Assembly: GCF_000336575.1 (NCBI RefSeq)
Contig: NZ_AOPO01000001.1
Location: 310,001-374,000 of the forward strand
DNA length: 64,000 bases
Direction: 5' to 3'
From: Vreelandella titanicae BH1
GTDB taxonomy: Bacteria; Pseudomonadota; Gammaproteobacteria; Pseudomonadales; Halomonadaceae
Position 1 is the stretch's first letter; each line of letters starts with the position of its first letter. Positions 41,254 to 51,800 of the stretch are shown here, piece after piece. Made by a program: the position numbers and the translations under genes. The notes below the pieces were generated by a model. The model was given only the letters and a program-made list of their open reading frames with translations, was not told where the DNA came from and ran no database searches.

Positions 41254-42708
41254 ATGGAGCATTCGGGCGTTTTAATCAATACACCGACGGTTTATCCCAT
41301 GAAACGCTACGAACAGTTTGCCGATGAGATAGCGACGCTGATTCGCCAAGGTGTGCTTGGCCCAGGGGAACGAATCCCCTCGGTGCGCCAGGCTAGCCGC
41401 CATCACGGCATTAGCCCTTCTACGGTGTTCCAGGCTTACTATTTACTTGAGAACCGTGGGCTTATCACTGCAAGGGCACGCTCGGGGTATTTTGTGCGTG
41501 AACACGCCCGGCGCCTGCTGGACGAACCGCGTGTAACGCTGCAGCCCACCGACCCAGCAGAGGTAGAAGTCAGCGAGTTGGTGTTCTCGGTGCTTGGCTC
41601 GCTTCAGGATGACCGCACGGTGCCCTTTGGATCGGCCTTTCCCAGTCCTGAGCTGTTTCCGCTTTCGCGCTTGAGTATCAGTATGACGCGGGGGTTACGG
41701 GCGCTTTCGCCCCAACAGGTGGTGGCTGACATGACCACCGGGCATACCGATCTGTGTCGGCAGATTGCCCTGCGCTACATGCTGGGCGGCATTCAACTGC
41801 CGATGGAAGAGCTGGTGATTACCAACGGCGCGATGGAGGGCCTTAATCTAGCCCTGCAGTGCGTTACCGAGCCGGGCGACCTGGTGGCGATCGAGTCCCC
41901 AGCGTTTTATGCCAGCCTGCAAGTGTTGGAGCGCTTGAAACTGCGCGCGGTGGAGATACCCGTTCACCCACGGGAGGGTATCGACCTGGAGGTACTGGCA
42001 GAGCGACTAGGGACGCTTCCGATCAAAGCCTGCTGGTTTATGAGCCATCTGCAAAACCCAATCGGAGCCAGCCTGAGTAAAGAGCGCAAACAAGCGCTTT
42101 ATCAGCTGCTAAAACAGCACCAAGTGCCGATGCTAGAGGATGATGTGTATGCCGAGCTGTATTTTGGCAGCACGCCGCCCGTGCCCGTAAAAGCCTTCGA
42201 TGATGAGGGTCTGGTCATCCACTGCAGCTCTTTCTCAAAGTGCTTAGCGCCGGGCTACCGGGTGGGCTGGGTAGCGGGCGGTCGCTATGCTCAGGCCATC
42301 TCGCGGCTAAAACTAATGACGACGATCTCGCCTTCCGTGCCCGCTCAGGCGGCCATCGCTGACTATTTGCAGCATGGCGGTTATGACCGTCATTTGCGTA
42401 AGCTCCGCCATGCTCTGGAAGCCCAACAAGGCAACATGCTGGCAGCGGCGGATCGCTACTTTCCTGCCAATACTCGCATCACCCGTCCTGCGGGCGGCTA
42501 CTTTTTATGGGTGGAGTTTCCCGAGCAGGTAGATTCGCTGCGGCTATTCAATACGGCGCTCGACCATGGCGTTAGCTTAGCGCCGGGCCCGATCTTTTCC
42601 GCGACCCAGCAGTTTCGACACTGCGTGCGCCTGAGTTACGGCCACCCCTGGACACCTAGCAGTGAGCGCGGCATGGAAACACTAGGCAGGTTATTAAGCC
42701 TCTTTTAG
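41254..42708 (+). CDS. MocR-type regulator: GntR helix-turn-helix fused to aminotransferase-like domain
   Basis: The start is uncertain: ATG 41254 is used; GTG 41236 and ATG 41299 (MKRYEQFAD) are alternatives without clear ribosome sites. The product is about 484 residues. The GntR winged helix lies at about residues 17-90 (PGERIPSVRQASRHHGISPSTV), followed by a fold-type I aminotransferase domain with the PLP Lys in HCSSFSKCLAPGYRVGW. Such proteins use PLP as a signal or bind a PLP adduct of an effector. The target is unknown; it is upstream of cioAB on the same strand. Confidence 0.9.
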   Translation: MEHSGVLINTPTVYPMKRYEQFADEIATLIRQGVLGPGERIPSVRQASRHHGISPSTVFQAYYLLENRGLITARARSGYFVREHARRLLDEPRVTLQPTDPAEVEVSELVFSVLGSLQDDRTVPFGSAFPSPELFPLSRLSISMTRGLRALSPQQVVADMTTGHTDLCRQIALRYMLGGIQLPMEELVITNGAMEGLNLALQCVTEPGDLVAIESPAFYASLQVLERLKLRAVEIPVHPREGIDLEVLAERLGTLPIKACWFMSHLQNPIGASLSKERKQALYQLLKQHQVPMLEDDVYAELYFGSTPPVPVKAFDDEGLVIHCSSFSKCLAPGYRVGWVAGGRYAQAISRLKLMTTISPSVPAQAAIADYLQHGGYDRHLRKLRHALEAQQGNMLAAADRYFPANTRITRPAGGYFLWVEFPEQVDSLRLFNTALDHGVSLAPGPIFSATQQFRHCVRLSYGHPWTPSSERGMETLGRLLSLF

Positions 42709-42877
42709 CGGGTATTCCAAACGCCATCTCCTTTCGACTGATCCGGTTTTTTAGTTAAAAACTGAGCCTGTTATGCAGCACAGCAATCGCTAAACTATTC
42801 CGATGAAGCCACACAGCGGCTATACCAGCCCGCAAAAGCGTTAAAGCGCACAAGTGGCTGTCATCGGAGGAAGCGCC

Positions 42878-44284
42878 ATGCTCGGAATTGAGGCCATTGA
42901 TCTGGCCAGGGTGCAGTTTGCCTTTACCATCTCCTTTCATATTATTTTTCCCGCCATCACCATCGGTTTAGCCAGCTACCTGGCCGTGTTGGAAGGGCTA
43001 TGGTTAAAGACCCAGCGGGATACCTATCGTCACCTTTACCACTTCTGGTCAAAAATATTTGCCGTCAATTTTGCCATGGGCGTGGTCTCGGGCATTGTGA
43101 TGGCGTACCAGTTCGGTACTCACTGGAGCGGCTTTTCCGCCTTTGCGGGCAGCGTCACGGGGCCTCTGCTCACCTACGAAGTGCTCACGGCCTTCTTTTT
43201 GGAAGCCGGTTTTCTGGGCGTCATGCTCTTTGGCTGGGAGCGGGTCGGCCGAGGCCTGCACTTTTTTGCGACTTGCATGGTCGCACTCGGCACCCTCGTG
43301 TCGATGTTTTGGATTCTCTCTTCCAATAGCTGGATGCAAACCCCGCAAGGCCACGACATCGTCAACGGTGTGGTGATCCCCGTTGATTGGATGAAGATTG
43401 TCTTCAATCCGTCTTTCCCATACCGCCTGGCCCATATGGCGCTAGCAGCTTTTTTAAGCACGGCGCTGTTTGTCGCGGCCTCTGCTGCCTGGCTGTTGCT
43501 AAAAGGTAGACCGTCCCCTGAAGCGCGCACCATGCTCTCCATGGCACTGCTCATGCTGGCGATCACTGCTCCACTGCAGGCCGTGGTGGGTGACTTGCAC
43601 GGCCTCAACACCCTGGAGCACCAGCCCGCCAAGATTGCCGCCATCGAAGGGCATTGGGATAACAGCAGCGGCGAACCCACTCCGCTCATTCTGTTCGGCT
43701 GGCCCGATATGGCGGGTGAAGAGACCCGTTTCAAGTTGGAAATCCCCGTGCTGGGCAGCTTGCTATTACAGCACAGCCTGACCGAACAAATTCCCGCGCT
43801 TAAGGAGTTCGCCCCAGAAGATCGCCCCAACTCGACCATCGTGTTCTGGAGCTTCCGACTGATGGTGGGGCTGGGGGTGTTGATGATTGTGCTTGCCATC
43901 GTGGGCAATACTCTGCGCGTCAAAAGGCGGCTATTTGAGTCTCGCCGCTTTCTACTCTTCACGTTATGCATGGGGCCAGCAGGGCTAGTGGCACTGCTGG
44001 CGGGCTGGTTTACCACCGAAGTGGGCCGCCAGCCCTGGGTGGTTTATGGGTTATTAAGAACCGCCGATGCGGCTTCAGCGCACAGCGCCGTCCACCTCAG
44101 CATTAGCTTAACCGCCTTTGTGGTGGTTTATCTGGCGGTCTTCGGTACCGGTGTTATTTACATGATGCACCTGGTGAATAAAGGCCCTGGCGATCCCTCT
44201 GCGCCCGCCTTAGGTGGCCCAGGCCATCACCGCACACCCGCCCGGCCTCTCTCGGCGGCTAACGAAACGCAGACGACTCACTAA
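42878..44284 (+). CDS. cioA: Cytochrome bd quinol oxidase subunit I, cyanide-insensitive type
   Basis: The ATG at 42878 has GGAGGAAG 4 bp upstream. The product is 468 residues with about nine helices. It has the CydA landmarks: HIIFPAITIGLASYLAVLEGLWL with the haem ligand His near residue 20, the WxxxFAVNFAMGVVSG-type region, the quinol-loop GDLHG, and WFTTEVGRQPWVVYG. The quinol loop is short, as in CioA. The oxidase reduces O2 to water from quinol and resists cyanide. It is in an operon with cioB and the DUF2474 gene. Confidence 0.94.
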   Translation: MLGIEAIDLARVQFAFTISFHIIFPAITIGLASYLAVLEGLWLKTQRDTYRHLYHFWSKIFAVNFAMGVVSGIVMAYQFGTHWSGFSAFAGSVTGPLLTYEVLTAFFLEAGFLGVMLFGWERVGRGLHFFATCMVALGTLVSMFWILSSNSWMQTPQGHDIVNGVVIPVDWMKIVFNPSFPYRLAHMALAAFLSTALFVAASAAWLLLKGRPSPEARTMLSMALLMLAITAPLQAVVGDLHGLNTLEHQPAKIAAIEGHWDNSSGEPTPLILFGWPDMAGEETRFKLEIPVLGSLLLQHSLTEQIPALKEFAPEDRPNSTIVFWSFRLMVGLGVLMIVLAIVGNTLRVKRRLFESRRFLLFTLCMGPAGLVALLAGWFTTEVGRQPWVVYGLLRTADAASAHSAVHLSISLTAFVVVYLAVFGTGVIYMMHLVNKGPGDPSAPALGGPGHHRTPARPLSAANETQTTH

Positions 44285-44303
44285 TAGATATGAGGGGTGC
44301 ATT

Positions 44304-45311
44304 ATGGGAATCGATCTATCGCTCACCTGGGCCATTATCATCCTGTTTGGTTTGATGATGTATGTAGTCATGGATGGTTTTGACTTAGGTATTGGCCTGC
44401 TTTTTCTGCGCGTGCATGACGAGCCGGAGCGCGACATTATGATGAATACGGTTGCCCCGGTGTGGGACGGCAACGAAACCTGGCTGGTGCTTGGCGGTGC
44501 GGGGCTATTCGCCGCCTTCCCCCTCGCCTATGCGGTGGTGCTGGAAGCGCTGGCAATTCCGCTGATCGTGATGCTGTTGGGGCTGATCTTTCGTGGCGTC
44601 GCCTTTGAGTTTCGCTTCAAAGCATCCCCCGAGCGGCGCCATGTGTGGGACAAAGCCTTTATTGGCGGCTCGCTGCTAGCGACCGTTGCACAAGGGGTTG
44701 CCTTGGGCGGCTATATTCAGGGTATCGCCTTCGATGGCGTTCACTTCAGCGGTGGCGCGTTGGACTGGCTCACGCCTTTTTCGCTGTTTTGCGGCATCGG
44801 CCTGCTGTTTGCCTATGCGCTACTGGGCAGCACCTGGCTGATTATGAAAACCGAAGGCGCCCTGCAACAGCGGATGTACCGGATCACCAAACCGTTGATG
44901 CTCGGGCTGCTGGTGATGATCGCCCTGGTCAGTGTATGGACACCGCTGGCTTACCCGAATATTGCCGCCCGCTGGTTTTCGCTACCCAACCTGCTGTGGT
45001 TTTTACCGGTACCGCTGTTAGTCATGCTGGTAGGTTGGTGGCTATGGCGTGCTATCACCTTTCAAGACACCGCCCTGCCCTTTGTGTTGGTCTTGGCGCT
45101 GGTATTTTTAGGCTACAGCGGTCTGGGCATTAGCCTGTGGCCAACGATTATACCGCCCGATGCGTCTATCTGGCAGGTCGCCGCCCCCGCCCAAAGCCAA
45201 GGCTTTGCCTTAGTAGGCACGCTGTTTATTCTGCCGATTATCTTGATGTACACCGCCTGGAGTTACTACGTCTTTCGCGGCAAGGTAAAATCTGGCGACG
45301 CTTATCATTAA
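44304..45311 (+). CDS. cioB: Cytochrome bd quinol oxidase subunit II, cyanide-insensitive type
   Basis: The ATG at 44304 has GAGGGG upstream and lies 19 bp after cioA; the longer open frame overlapping cioA is rejected. The product is 335 residues with about eight helices. It has the CydB/CioB N-terminal signature (YVVMDGFDLGIGLLF, then NTVAPVWDGNETWLVLGGAGLFAAFPLAY). It supports haem binding of subunit I in the inner membrane. Confidence 0.94.
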   Translation: MGIDLSLTWAIIILFGLMMYVVMDGFDLGIGLLFLRVHDEPERDIMMNTVAPVWDGNETWLVLGGAGLFAAFPLAYAVVLEALAIPLIVMLLGLIFRGVAFEFRFKASPERRHVWDKAFIGGSLLATVAQGVALGGYIQGIAFDGVHFSGGALDWLTPFSLFCGIGLLFAYALLGSTWLIMKTEGALQQRMYRITKPLMLGLLVMIALVSVWTPLAYPNIAARWFSLPNLLWFLPVPLLVMLVGWWLWRAITFQDTALPFVLVLALVFLGYSGLGISLWPTIIPPDASIWQVAAPAQSQGFALVGTLFILPIILMYTAWSYYVFRGKVKSGDAYH

Positions 45312-45344
45312 CCCCCTATCCCCTGTGTATTGAGGAGTAAGACA

Positions 45345-45467
45345 ATGAAGCCTCTCACCAAGCGCCTGGGCTGGTTAGTCACCATCTGGCTTGCGAGTGT
45401 GGGTGTTCTATTGCTGATTTCATTGGGACTTAAGTTTGTGATGGGAATGACGGGATTGACCAGCTAA
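45345..45467 (+). CDS. DUF2474-family small membrane protein of the cio operon
   Basis: This 40-residue protein is preceded by TGAGGAG and starts 33 bp after cioB. It has a basic N-terminus (MKPLTKRLGW), one membrane helix (about residues 10-29) and a short C-terminal tail (MGMTGLTS). Size, position and the RLGWLVTIWLASV pattern fit the DUF2474 proteins found after cioAB. A role like CydX in stabilising the oxidase is plausible but not shown. Confidence 0.8.
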   Translation: MKPLTKRLGWLVTIWLASVGVLLLISLGLKFVMGMTGLTS

Positions 45468-45498
45468 CCACCTCTTTTGCACCCATAGCTCAAAAAGA

Positions 45499-45535
45499 AA
45501 ATGCTGAATCCTTTCTCAGCAAGGATCCAGCATTT
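45499..45535. terminator. Bidirectional terminator between cioAB and sdaA
   Basis: AAATGCTGAATCCTT (45499-45513) pairs with 45521-45535 with one mismatch around a seven-base loop. It lies between two convergent genes and has A/T runs on both sides. Confidence 0.8.
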
Positions 45536-45558
45536 ACATCTACTTCAACAGCGGCTTG

Positions 45559-46941
45559 TTAACACTCAATAGCATTAACCGCTAACCCACCTTTGGATGT
45601 TTCTTTATACTTATCCAACATGTCTCGCCCCGTATCGCGCATGGTACGAATCACTTTATCTAGCGATATAAAGTGAGTGCCATCGCCGCGTAATGCCATT
45701 TGAGCGGCATTGATCGCCTTTACCGTTGCGATGGCGTTGCGCTCGATACAGGGAATCTGAACTAACCCACCCACAGGGTCACAGGTTAATCCTAAATTGT
45801 GCTCCAAGCCGATTTCGGCCGCATGCTCGACTTGTTCGGGCGTGCCCCCCATCACATCAGCCAAGCCAGCTGCCGCCATGGCACATGCCGACCCGACTTC
45901 TCCTTGGCAGCCTACTTCGGCGCCGGAGATCGAAGCATTTTTCTTACACAGAATGCCAATGGCGCCTGCCGCCAGCAAAAAATCCACCACGTTTTTCTCA
46001 CAGGCATTGGGCTGAAACTTCATATAGTAGTGTAAGACGGCGGGGATGATGCCTGCGGCGCCGTTGGTGGGCGCCGTGACCATGCGCCCCCCTGCGGCAT
46101 TCTCTTCGTTAACGGCGAGGGCAAAAATGTTCACCCACTCCATCGCTGAGAACGTTGAGGCGATCAGGCAATCGTTCTGCTCTGCCGCTTGAAGATGCTG
46201 GTGAAGCAGCTTAGCCCTGCGCTTAACGTTTAACCCCCCCGGCAGTACCCCTTCGTGGGTTAATCCATTGTCGATGCATTCACACATCACTTTCCAGATA
46301 CGCCACAGTTCGTTTCTGACCTCCTCCTCCGTCCGCCAGACTTTCTCATTTTCCAGCATCAGCCGGCTGACACTTAGCTGCTCTTTTTTACATAGCGCCA
46401 AGAGCTCGTCTGCCGTATCGAAGTTGTAAGGAATGGTAACGCCACCCAAATCGTCCAGTGGCATATCCACCTGGGCCTGTTCAACCACGAAGCCGCCGCC
46501 CACCGAGTAATAGGTATTTTCATACACCAAGTCGCCCTGATGCGTAAAAGCCGCCAGCTTCATGGCATTAGGGTGGTGAGGCAAGCTCTCTTCATGAAAA
46601 TAGAGGTCACTCTCCCAAACAAACGTCACTTCTTTTTCGCGGCCAAGCTGTAATGAGTGGCTCTCTTTAAGCGCCTGAATGGCTGGCTCAATAATCGAGG
46701 GATCTATTGTGCTAGGGCGCTCACCCATCAATCCCATAATAATTGCGTTATCGGTGGCATGTCCGATACCCGTGGCGGACAACGAGCCATAAAGATGGAC
46801 TTCAAGATGCCCTACCTCATCAAGCAGGCTGTTTTCGCGCAGGGTTGTGACATACTTAAAAGCCGCCTGCATGGGCCCGACGGTATGGGAACTGGAGGGG
46901 CCTACTCCAATCTTAAAAAGGTCGAAAACACTGATAGGCAT
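45559..46941 (-). CDS. sdaA: L-serine ammonia-lyase, single-chain iron-sulfur type
   Basis: This 460-residue protein has the beta domain at the N-terminus ([21 protein letters not shown]) and the alpha domain at the C-terminus with [4Fe-4S]-type cysteines ([45 protein letters not shown]). It converts L-serine to pyruvate and ammonia. Downstream of the betaine/sarcosine/GlyA route this would finish conversion of the betaine carbon to pyruvate. It is 282 bp from purU and so probably has its own promoter. Confidence 0.95.
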   Translation of the reverse strand: MPISVFDLFKIGVGPSSSHTVGPMQAAFKYVTTLRENSLLDEVGHLEVHLYGSLSATGIGHATDNAIIMGLMGERPSTIDPSIIEPAIQALKESHSLQLGREKEVTFVWESDLYFHEESLPHHPNAMKLAAFTHQGDLVYENTYYSVGGGFVVEQAQVDMPLDDLGGVTIPYNFDTADELLALCKKEQLSVSRLMLENEKVWRTEEEVRNELWRIWKVMCECIDNGLTHEGVLPGGLNVKRRAKLLHQHLQAAEQNDCLIASTFSAMEWVNIFALAVNEENAAGGRMVTAPTNGAAGIIPAVLHYYMKFQPNACEKNVVDFLLAAGAIGILCKKNASISGAEVGCQGEVGSACAMAAAGLADVMGGTPEQVEHAAEIGLEHNLGLTCDPVGGLVQIPCIERNAIATVKAINAAQMALRGDGTHFISLDKVIRTMRDTGRDMLDKYKETSKGGLAVNAIEC

Positions 46942-47223
46942 TGGAGCACCTCTTGACGTATAAACAGGGGAAAGTCAGGCGGTGCCTGACAATTTCAATA
47001 AGTTATTGATGTGATGATAAATAAAACTAATCTATCTTTTATTGATGATATTTTTATATTTATAAAATGATACTTTTAGGCACGATTTATCAAAAAAAAC
47101 AAATGGTTACGTATCGCTCTGGCAAAAGCTTAGCAACGACAGCAACCCAGTTATAAAAGCGCGCTCAAACTGTTTGCGTTTATTAACAACAGCATTAGGC
47201 AAAAAGCATTGGTTACCAAAAAA

Positions 47224-48090
47224 CTAGTTGCCAAAAACGACTGTGCGCCCTGAATAAAAGAACACGCGGCGTTCTAAGTGATAGCTAATCGCTCTAGCCA
47301 GGGTGAGGCACTCGATATCACGCCCCTTGGCAACCAGATCCTCCGGGTAATGGGTGTGATCCACAGGCTCGACACCTTGGGCAATAATCGGCCCTTCATC
47401 AAGGTCATTATTAATGTAGTGCGCCGTTGCGCCGACCAGCTTAACCCCTTTCTCATATGCCTGATGATAAGGCTTGGCGCCTTTAAAACCGGGCAGCAGC
47501 GAGTGGTGAATATTGATCGCCCGTCCGGCTAATAGTTCACACATAGAGGGGGAAAGCACCTGCATATACCTTGCTAGCACCACCAATTCAGCGTCGGTAT
47601 CCGCGATGATTTCGCGTACCTGGGCTTCCTGCTGCAATTTCGTCTCGGGCGTGATCGGCAGGTAGTGGTAGGGCAAATCGTGCCATGCTGCCAATTGCTC
47701 CAGATCAGGATGATTGGAAATCACCGCTTTGATATCCAGAGGAAGCTGCCCTGTCCGATAACGGTAGAGCAGATCATTCAAGCAGTGATCGGCCTTGGAG
47801 ACCATAATCACAGTGCCGGTGCGTTTGCCAGGGGCCGTCAATTCGAACTGCATATCGAATTCGCTTGCCCGCGCTGAAAAATCGGTGTGAAAGCGCTCTT
47901 CATGAAACTCATCTTGCTCTGGGCGAAACTCGGCGCGAATGAAAAAGCGCCCGCCGAGCCGATCATCGAAAGAGTTGAGTTCAGTGATATAGCACTGCTG
48001 CTCTTTTAGAAAGCGGGTGACGACGTCCACCGTTCCCAAGCGACTAGGGCATTGGGCGGCAAGTATCCAGGTATCGCTCATTCGGCTCAT
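47224..48090 (-). CDS. purU: Formyltetrahydrofolate deformylase
   Basis: This 288-residue protein has an N-terminal ACT-like domain (WILAAQCPSRLGTVDVVTRFL) and a C-terminal formyltransferase-fold domain. The hydrolase landmarks are ISNHPDL, INIHHSLLPGFKGAKPYHQA and GATAHYINNDLDEGPII. It hydrolyses 10-formyl-THF to formate and THF. It is the last gene of the glyA-soxBDAG-purU unit, where it recycles THF loaded by sarcosine oxidation. The formate could go to the formate dehydrogenase at 60.9-64 kb. Start 48090 or 48081 cannot be decided. Confidence 0.94.
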   Translation of the reverse strand: MSRMSDTWILAAQCPSRLGTVDVVTRFLKEQQCYITELNSFDDRLGGRFFIRAEFRPEQDEFHEERFHTDFSARASEFDMQFELTAPGKRTGTVIMVSKADHCLNDLLYRYRTGQLPLDIKAVISNHPDLEQLAAWHDLPYHYLPITPETKLQQEAQVREIIADTDAELVVLARYMQVLSPSMCELLAGRAINIHHSLLPGFKGAKPYHQAYEKGVKLVGATAHYINNDLDEGPIIAQGVEPVDHTHYPEDLVAKGRDIECLTLARAISYHLERRVFFYSGRTVVFGN

Positions 48091-48137
48091 AGTGCATGCT
48101 TCTCAGTTAGCGGCAGACCGTTGCGGAAGATCATAGC

Positions 48138-48158
48138 GGCCGGAACAGCGCTCCGGCC
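48138..48158. other. GC-rich hairpin between soxG and purU
   Basis: GGCCGGA (48138-48144) pairs with TCCGGCC (48152-48158) around seven bases. There is no T-run, so it may be an mRNA processing or attenuation element, or chance. Confidence 0.35.
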
Positions 48159-48165
48159 TGCCCGC

Positions 48166-48801
48166 TTATTGTTGTACGTTAATGCCGAATTCTGCCCCGG
48201 CATCCAGCAACCAGCGGTAGCAGTAGTCGGCAAAGCTGCGCCGCACCACTAACTCCCAGCGCTCGTCACTGGGACGACGAAGAATAGTGGTCGCCTTAGC
48301 GAAGACGGTAGTGACACCTTTCCCCACCGGGAAATTGCTGGGATGAACATCGTAGATCACCGTTTTCATCAATAGCTCTCGGGCTGCTTCGCCGGAAAGC
48401 TCTAATAGCGTCTGGCCGCCGCTGACGTCGCTAATCGCGAAGTGGGCACTGCCCAATTGCTCGCGCAGCTTGGTCTCCAGTGGAAACTCTTCGCCACCTG
48501 GCACGATGACCAGCCACTCGTCCGGGGAGAGCCACTGGATAGAACGTTCACCGCTGGCATCTTGTACCAACGCCTGGGGTTGCCCAGGCAAGCTGATTCC
48601 CAGCACGTCGCGCACCGCCTCGTCGAGCACGATGGCACCACCCCGTAGGATCAAATGCCCAAGCATTGCCCGCTCGCGTAGCTGAAGCCGGCTTGGGCCG
48701 CCGGCCTGGGGCGCACCGCTGCGACGATAGCTATAGGCTAACGGGGATTCTACCGGGATAGCGGTATCAGTACGGGTGTCGAAAGTGGCCGCGTTAGACA
48801 T
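48166..48801 (-). CDS. soxG: Sarcosine oxidase gamma subunit
   Basis: The start at 48801 (MSNAATFDTRTD) overlaps soxA by 8 bp; the longer frame inside soxA is rejected. The product is 211 residues. It shows the SoxG pattern related to the GcvT fold (SIQWLSPDEWLVIVP, SDVSGGQTLLELSGEAARELLMK, FAKATTILRRPSDERWELVVRRSFADY). It is part of the heterotetrameric sarcosine oxidase. Confidence 0.92.
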   Translation of the reverse strand: MSNAATFDTRTDTAIPVESPLAYSYRRSGAPQAGGPSRLQLRERAMLGHLILRGGAIVLDEAVRDVLGISLPGQPQALVQDASGERSIQWLSPDEWLVIVPGGEEFPLETKLREQLGSAHFAISDVSGGQTLLELSGEAARELLMKTVIYDVHPSNFPVGKGVTTVFAKATTILRRPSDERWELVVRRSFADYCYRWLLDAGAEFGINVQQ

Positions 48802-51800
48802 GCTGGCGCTCTCCCTTGGGGTCGTAGAAAATGGTGCTGACGATTTCAGCCTCATGGGTTTGCCCATCCGCCATGGGCAGGTAAACCGTTTCACCCAACT
48901 TCTGATGGCCACCCTTAACCACCGCTAGCGCAAACCCTGAATCCAGAATCGGGCTGTAGTAGCTGGAGGTAACATGGCCCACCATCGGCATAGGAATCGC
49001 ATGCTTGGGATCAAGCACGATCTGAGCGCCCTCTTCGAGGATCACCTTCGGATCCTTGGGCCGGAGCCCCACCAGCTGCTTGCGGTTCTCACGTTTGGTA
49101 TCACTGCGCGTAAGGGCCCGCTTACCAATCCATGAGTAGGGCTTGTCGTAGCCAACGCACCACTGCATGCCCAGGTCTTCCGGCGTAACCGAGCCGTCGG
49201 TTTCCTGACCCACGATGATGAAGCCCTTTTCAGCGCGCAGAACGTGCATGGTTTCGGTGCCATATGGCGTCAAGCCGTACTTCTCGCCATGCTTGAACAG
49301 GGTCTGCCACACATGCATGGCGTAGTTTGCCTGAACGTTGATCTCGAAGGTCAGCTCGCCGGTAAAGGAGATGCGAAAGACCCGTGCAGGCACCCCCGCC
49401 ACTTTCCCGGATCGCCAATCCATAAACTTAAAGCTATCGCGGTCAAGATCGAGATCACTGATCTCAGCGAGCAGCTTGCGCGCTTCCGGGCCGGTGATCG
49501 TCATGGTGGCCCAGTGGTCAGTCACTGAAGAGAAGTAGACATCCAGTTCCGGCCATTCGGTCTGATGCCACAACTCCAGCCACTCGAGGATGGCCGCCGC
49601 GCCACCGGTGGTGGTGGTCATCAAAAAGTGATTTTCAGCCAGACAGCTGGTCACGCCGTCATCGGTGACCATGCCATCGTCTTTGCACATCAGGCCGTAG
49701 CGGCACTTGCCGACTGCCAGCTTCTCCCACTTGTTGGTATAAATCCGCGCCAGAAACTCACGCGCATCTGGCCCTTGAATATCGATCTTGCCAAGCGTCG
49801 AGGCATCAAGAATACCAACCTTCTCGCGCACTGCCAGACACTCGCGAGCCACTGCCTCGTGCATCGTCTCGGTTTTGCCATTCACCTTCTGTGGGTAGTA
49901 CCAGGGGCGCTTCCACTGGCCAACGTCCTCGAACTCGGCGCCACGCTCCACGTGCCACTGGTGAAGCGCGGTGTAGCGTTCGGGATCGAACAAATCACGG
50001 CAGTGGCGACCGACGATGGCGCCGAAGGTCACCGGGGTATAGTTGGGGCGAAACACCGTGGTGCCCACCTCGGGAATGGAGCGATTCAAGCAACGGGCGG
50101 CAATCGCCATGCCGTTGATGTTGCCCAGCTTGCCCTGATCCGTACCGAAGCCCATCGCGGTGTAGCGCTTGATGTGCTCGATGGACTCGAAGCCTTCCCG
50201 GGTCGCCAGCTCGATGCCCGCCGCAGTGACGTCGTTCTGCAGGTCGACGAACTGCTTGGGACCACGCAGCGTGGGCTTCTCGTGAGGCACCTGGAAGAGC
50301 GCCACCGCAGACCCTTGCTGCAGACGTTCGGCGCTCGGCAGAGTGACCGTCTGAACGGCATGACCCATGGCGGCCGCTGCCTTGATGCCCGCCTCGACAC
50401 CTTCCGCCAGCACGTCACCCAGGGCATAGCAGCCGTTGGCACCGCCACACGCCTGAACGCCCTTCACCAGCCTCGGCACGAAGCCGAGAATATCGTCGCG
50501 CCAGGTAGGCCGCGCGCCGGTGTGGGACGCCAAGTGAATCACCGGGCTGTAGCCGCCGGAGCTGGCGATGGTGTCGCAGGCCAACTCCTGAACCGGGCCG
50601 CTGACTTTGAAAGCACCAATATCAATCTTGGCGACCCGCGCTGCAGTAACCCTATTGCTGCCCTTCGCCTCGATAACGGCGCTGCCCGTAATAATCTTGA
50701 TGCCCTGGGCGCGAGCGGCATCGACCCAATCGCCCGCCGGCGCCTCGCGGGCGTCCACGATAGCGACGACCTCGCAGCCAGCCTCTTTCCAGTCCAGGGC
50801 AGCGCGGTAGCCGTAGTCGTTGCTGGTGGAGAGCACCAGCTTGCGACCTGGTGCCACGCCATAGCGACGGATGTAGGTCGATACAGCACCAGCCAGCAGG
50901 TTGCCCGGCACGTCATTGCCCGCGTAGACCAGCGGACGCTCGTGGGCGCCCGTGGACAGAATCACCTGACCGGCGCGTACCCGGTGCAGGCGTGCGCGTA
51001 CCTGACGGTGACCATTTTCCACCGGTGCCGTATCGCCCAGGTGTTCGGTGCGCCGCTCATGCAGGGTAACGAAATTGTGATCGTGATAGCCGTTGGCCGT
51101 AGTACGCGGCAGCAGCGTGACGTTCTCGCAGCTCGCCAACTCGTCCAGCACCCGGGCCACCCACTGATCCGCCGGCTTGCCTTCTAGGGTTTCGCGGCTG
51201 GCCAGCAGCGAGCCGCCCATCTCTTCCTGCTCATCGGCCACCATCACCCGAGCGCCGCTGCGCGCGGCGGCCAGCGCTGCCGCCAGACCCGCGGCGCCTG
51301 CGCCGACGACCAGCACATCGCAGTGCTGATTGAAGTGATCATAGTTATCCGGATCGGCTTCCATGGGGCTGCGACCCAGCCCCGCCGCCTTGCGGATGTA
51401 CTTCTCGTAGGTCAGCCACATCGAGGCCGGCGCCATGAAGGTCTTGTAGTAGAACCCCGGTGGCATAAACTGCCCGCCCAGCTTGCCGAACAGGCCCATC
51501 AGGTCGCGCTGTACGTTCGGCCAGCCATTGGTGCTGCTGGCGGCCAAGCCTTCATATAGCGCCTGCTGGGTGGCGCGTACATTGGGCACCTGGGCCGCTT
51601 CACTGCTGCCTAGCTGCACGATGGCATTGGGCTCCTCGGCGCCCGCAGCGACAATGCCGCGGGGCCGAGAGTATTTGAAGCTGCGGTTAACGATATCCAC
51701 ACCGTTAGCTAGCAGCGCCGAAGCCAGGGTATCCCCGGGGTGCCCTTGGTAACGCTGGCCGTTAAAGGTAAAGCTCAACGTGCGGGAGCGATCGATACGG

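Noticed and set aside
43174..44016. 280-residue minus-strand frame
   Set aside because: It is antisense to cioA, whose motifs are unambiguous.
49565..51187. 540-residue open frame on the plus strand
   Set aside because: It is antisense to soxA, which has full family motifs; the frame is a by-product of GC-rich codon use and has no recognisable domain.
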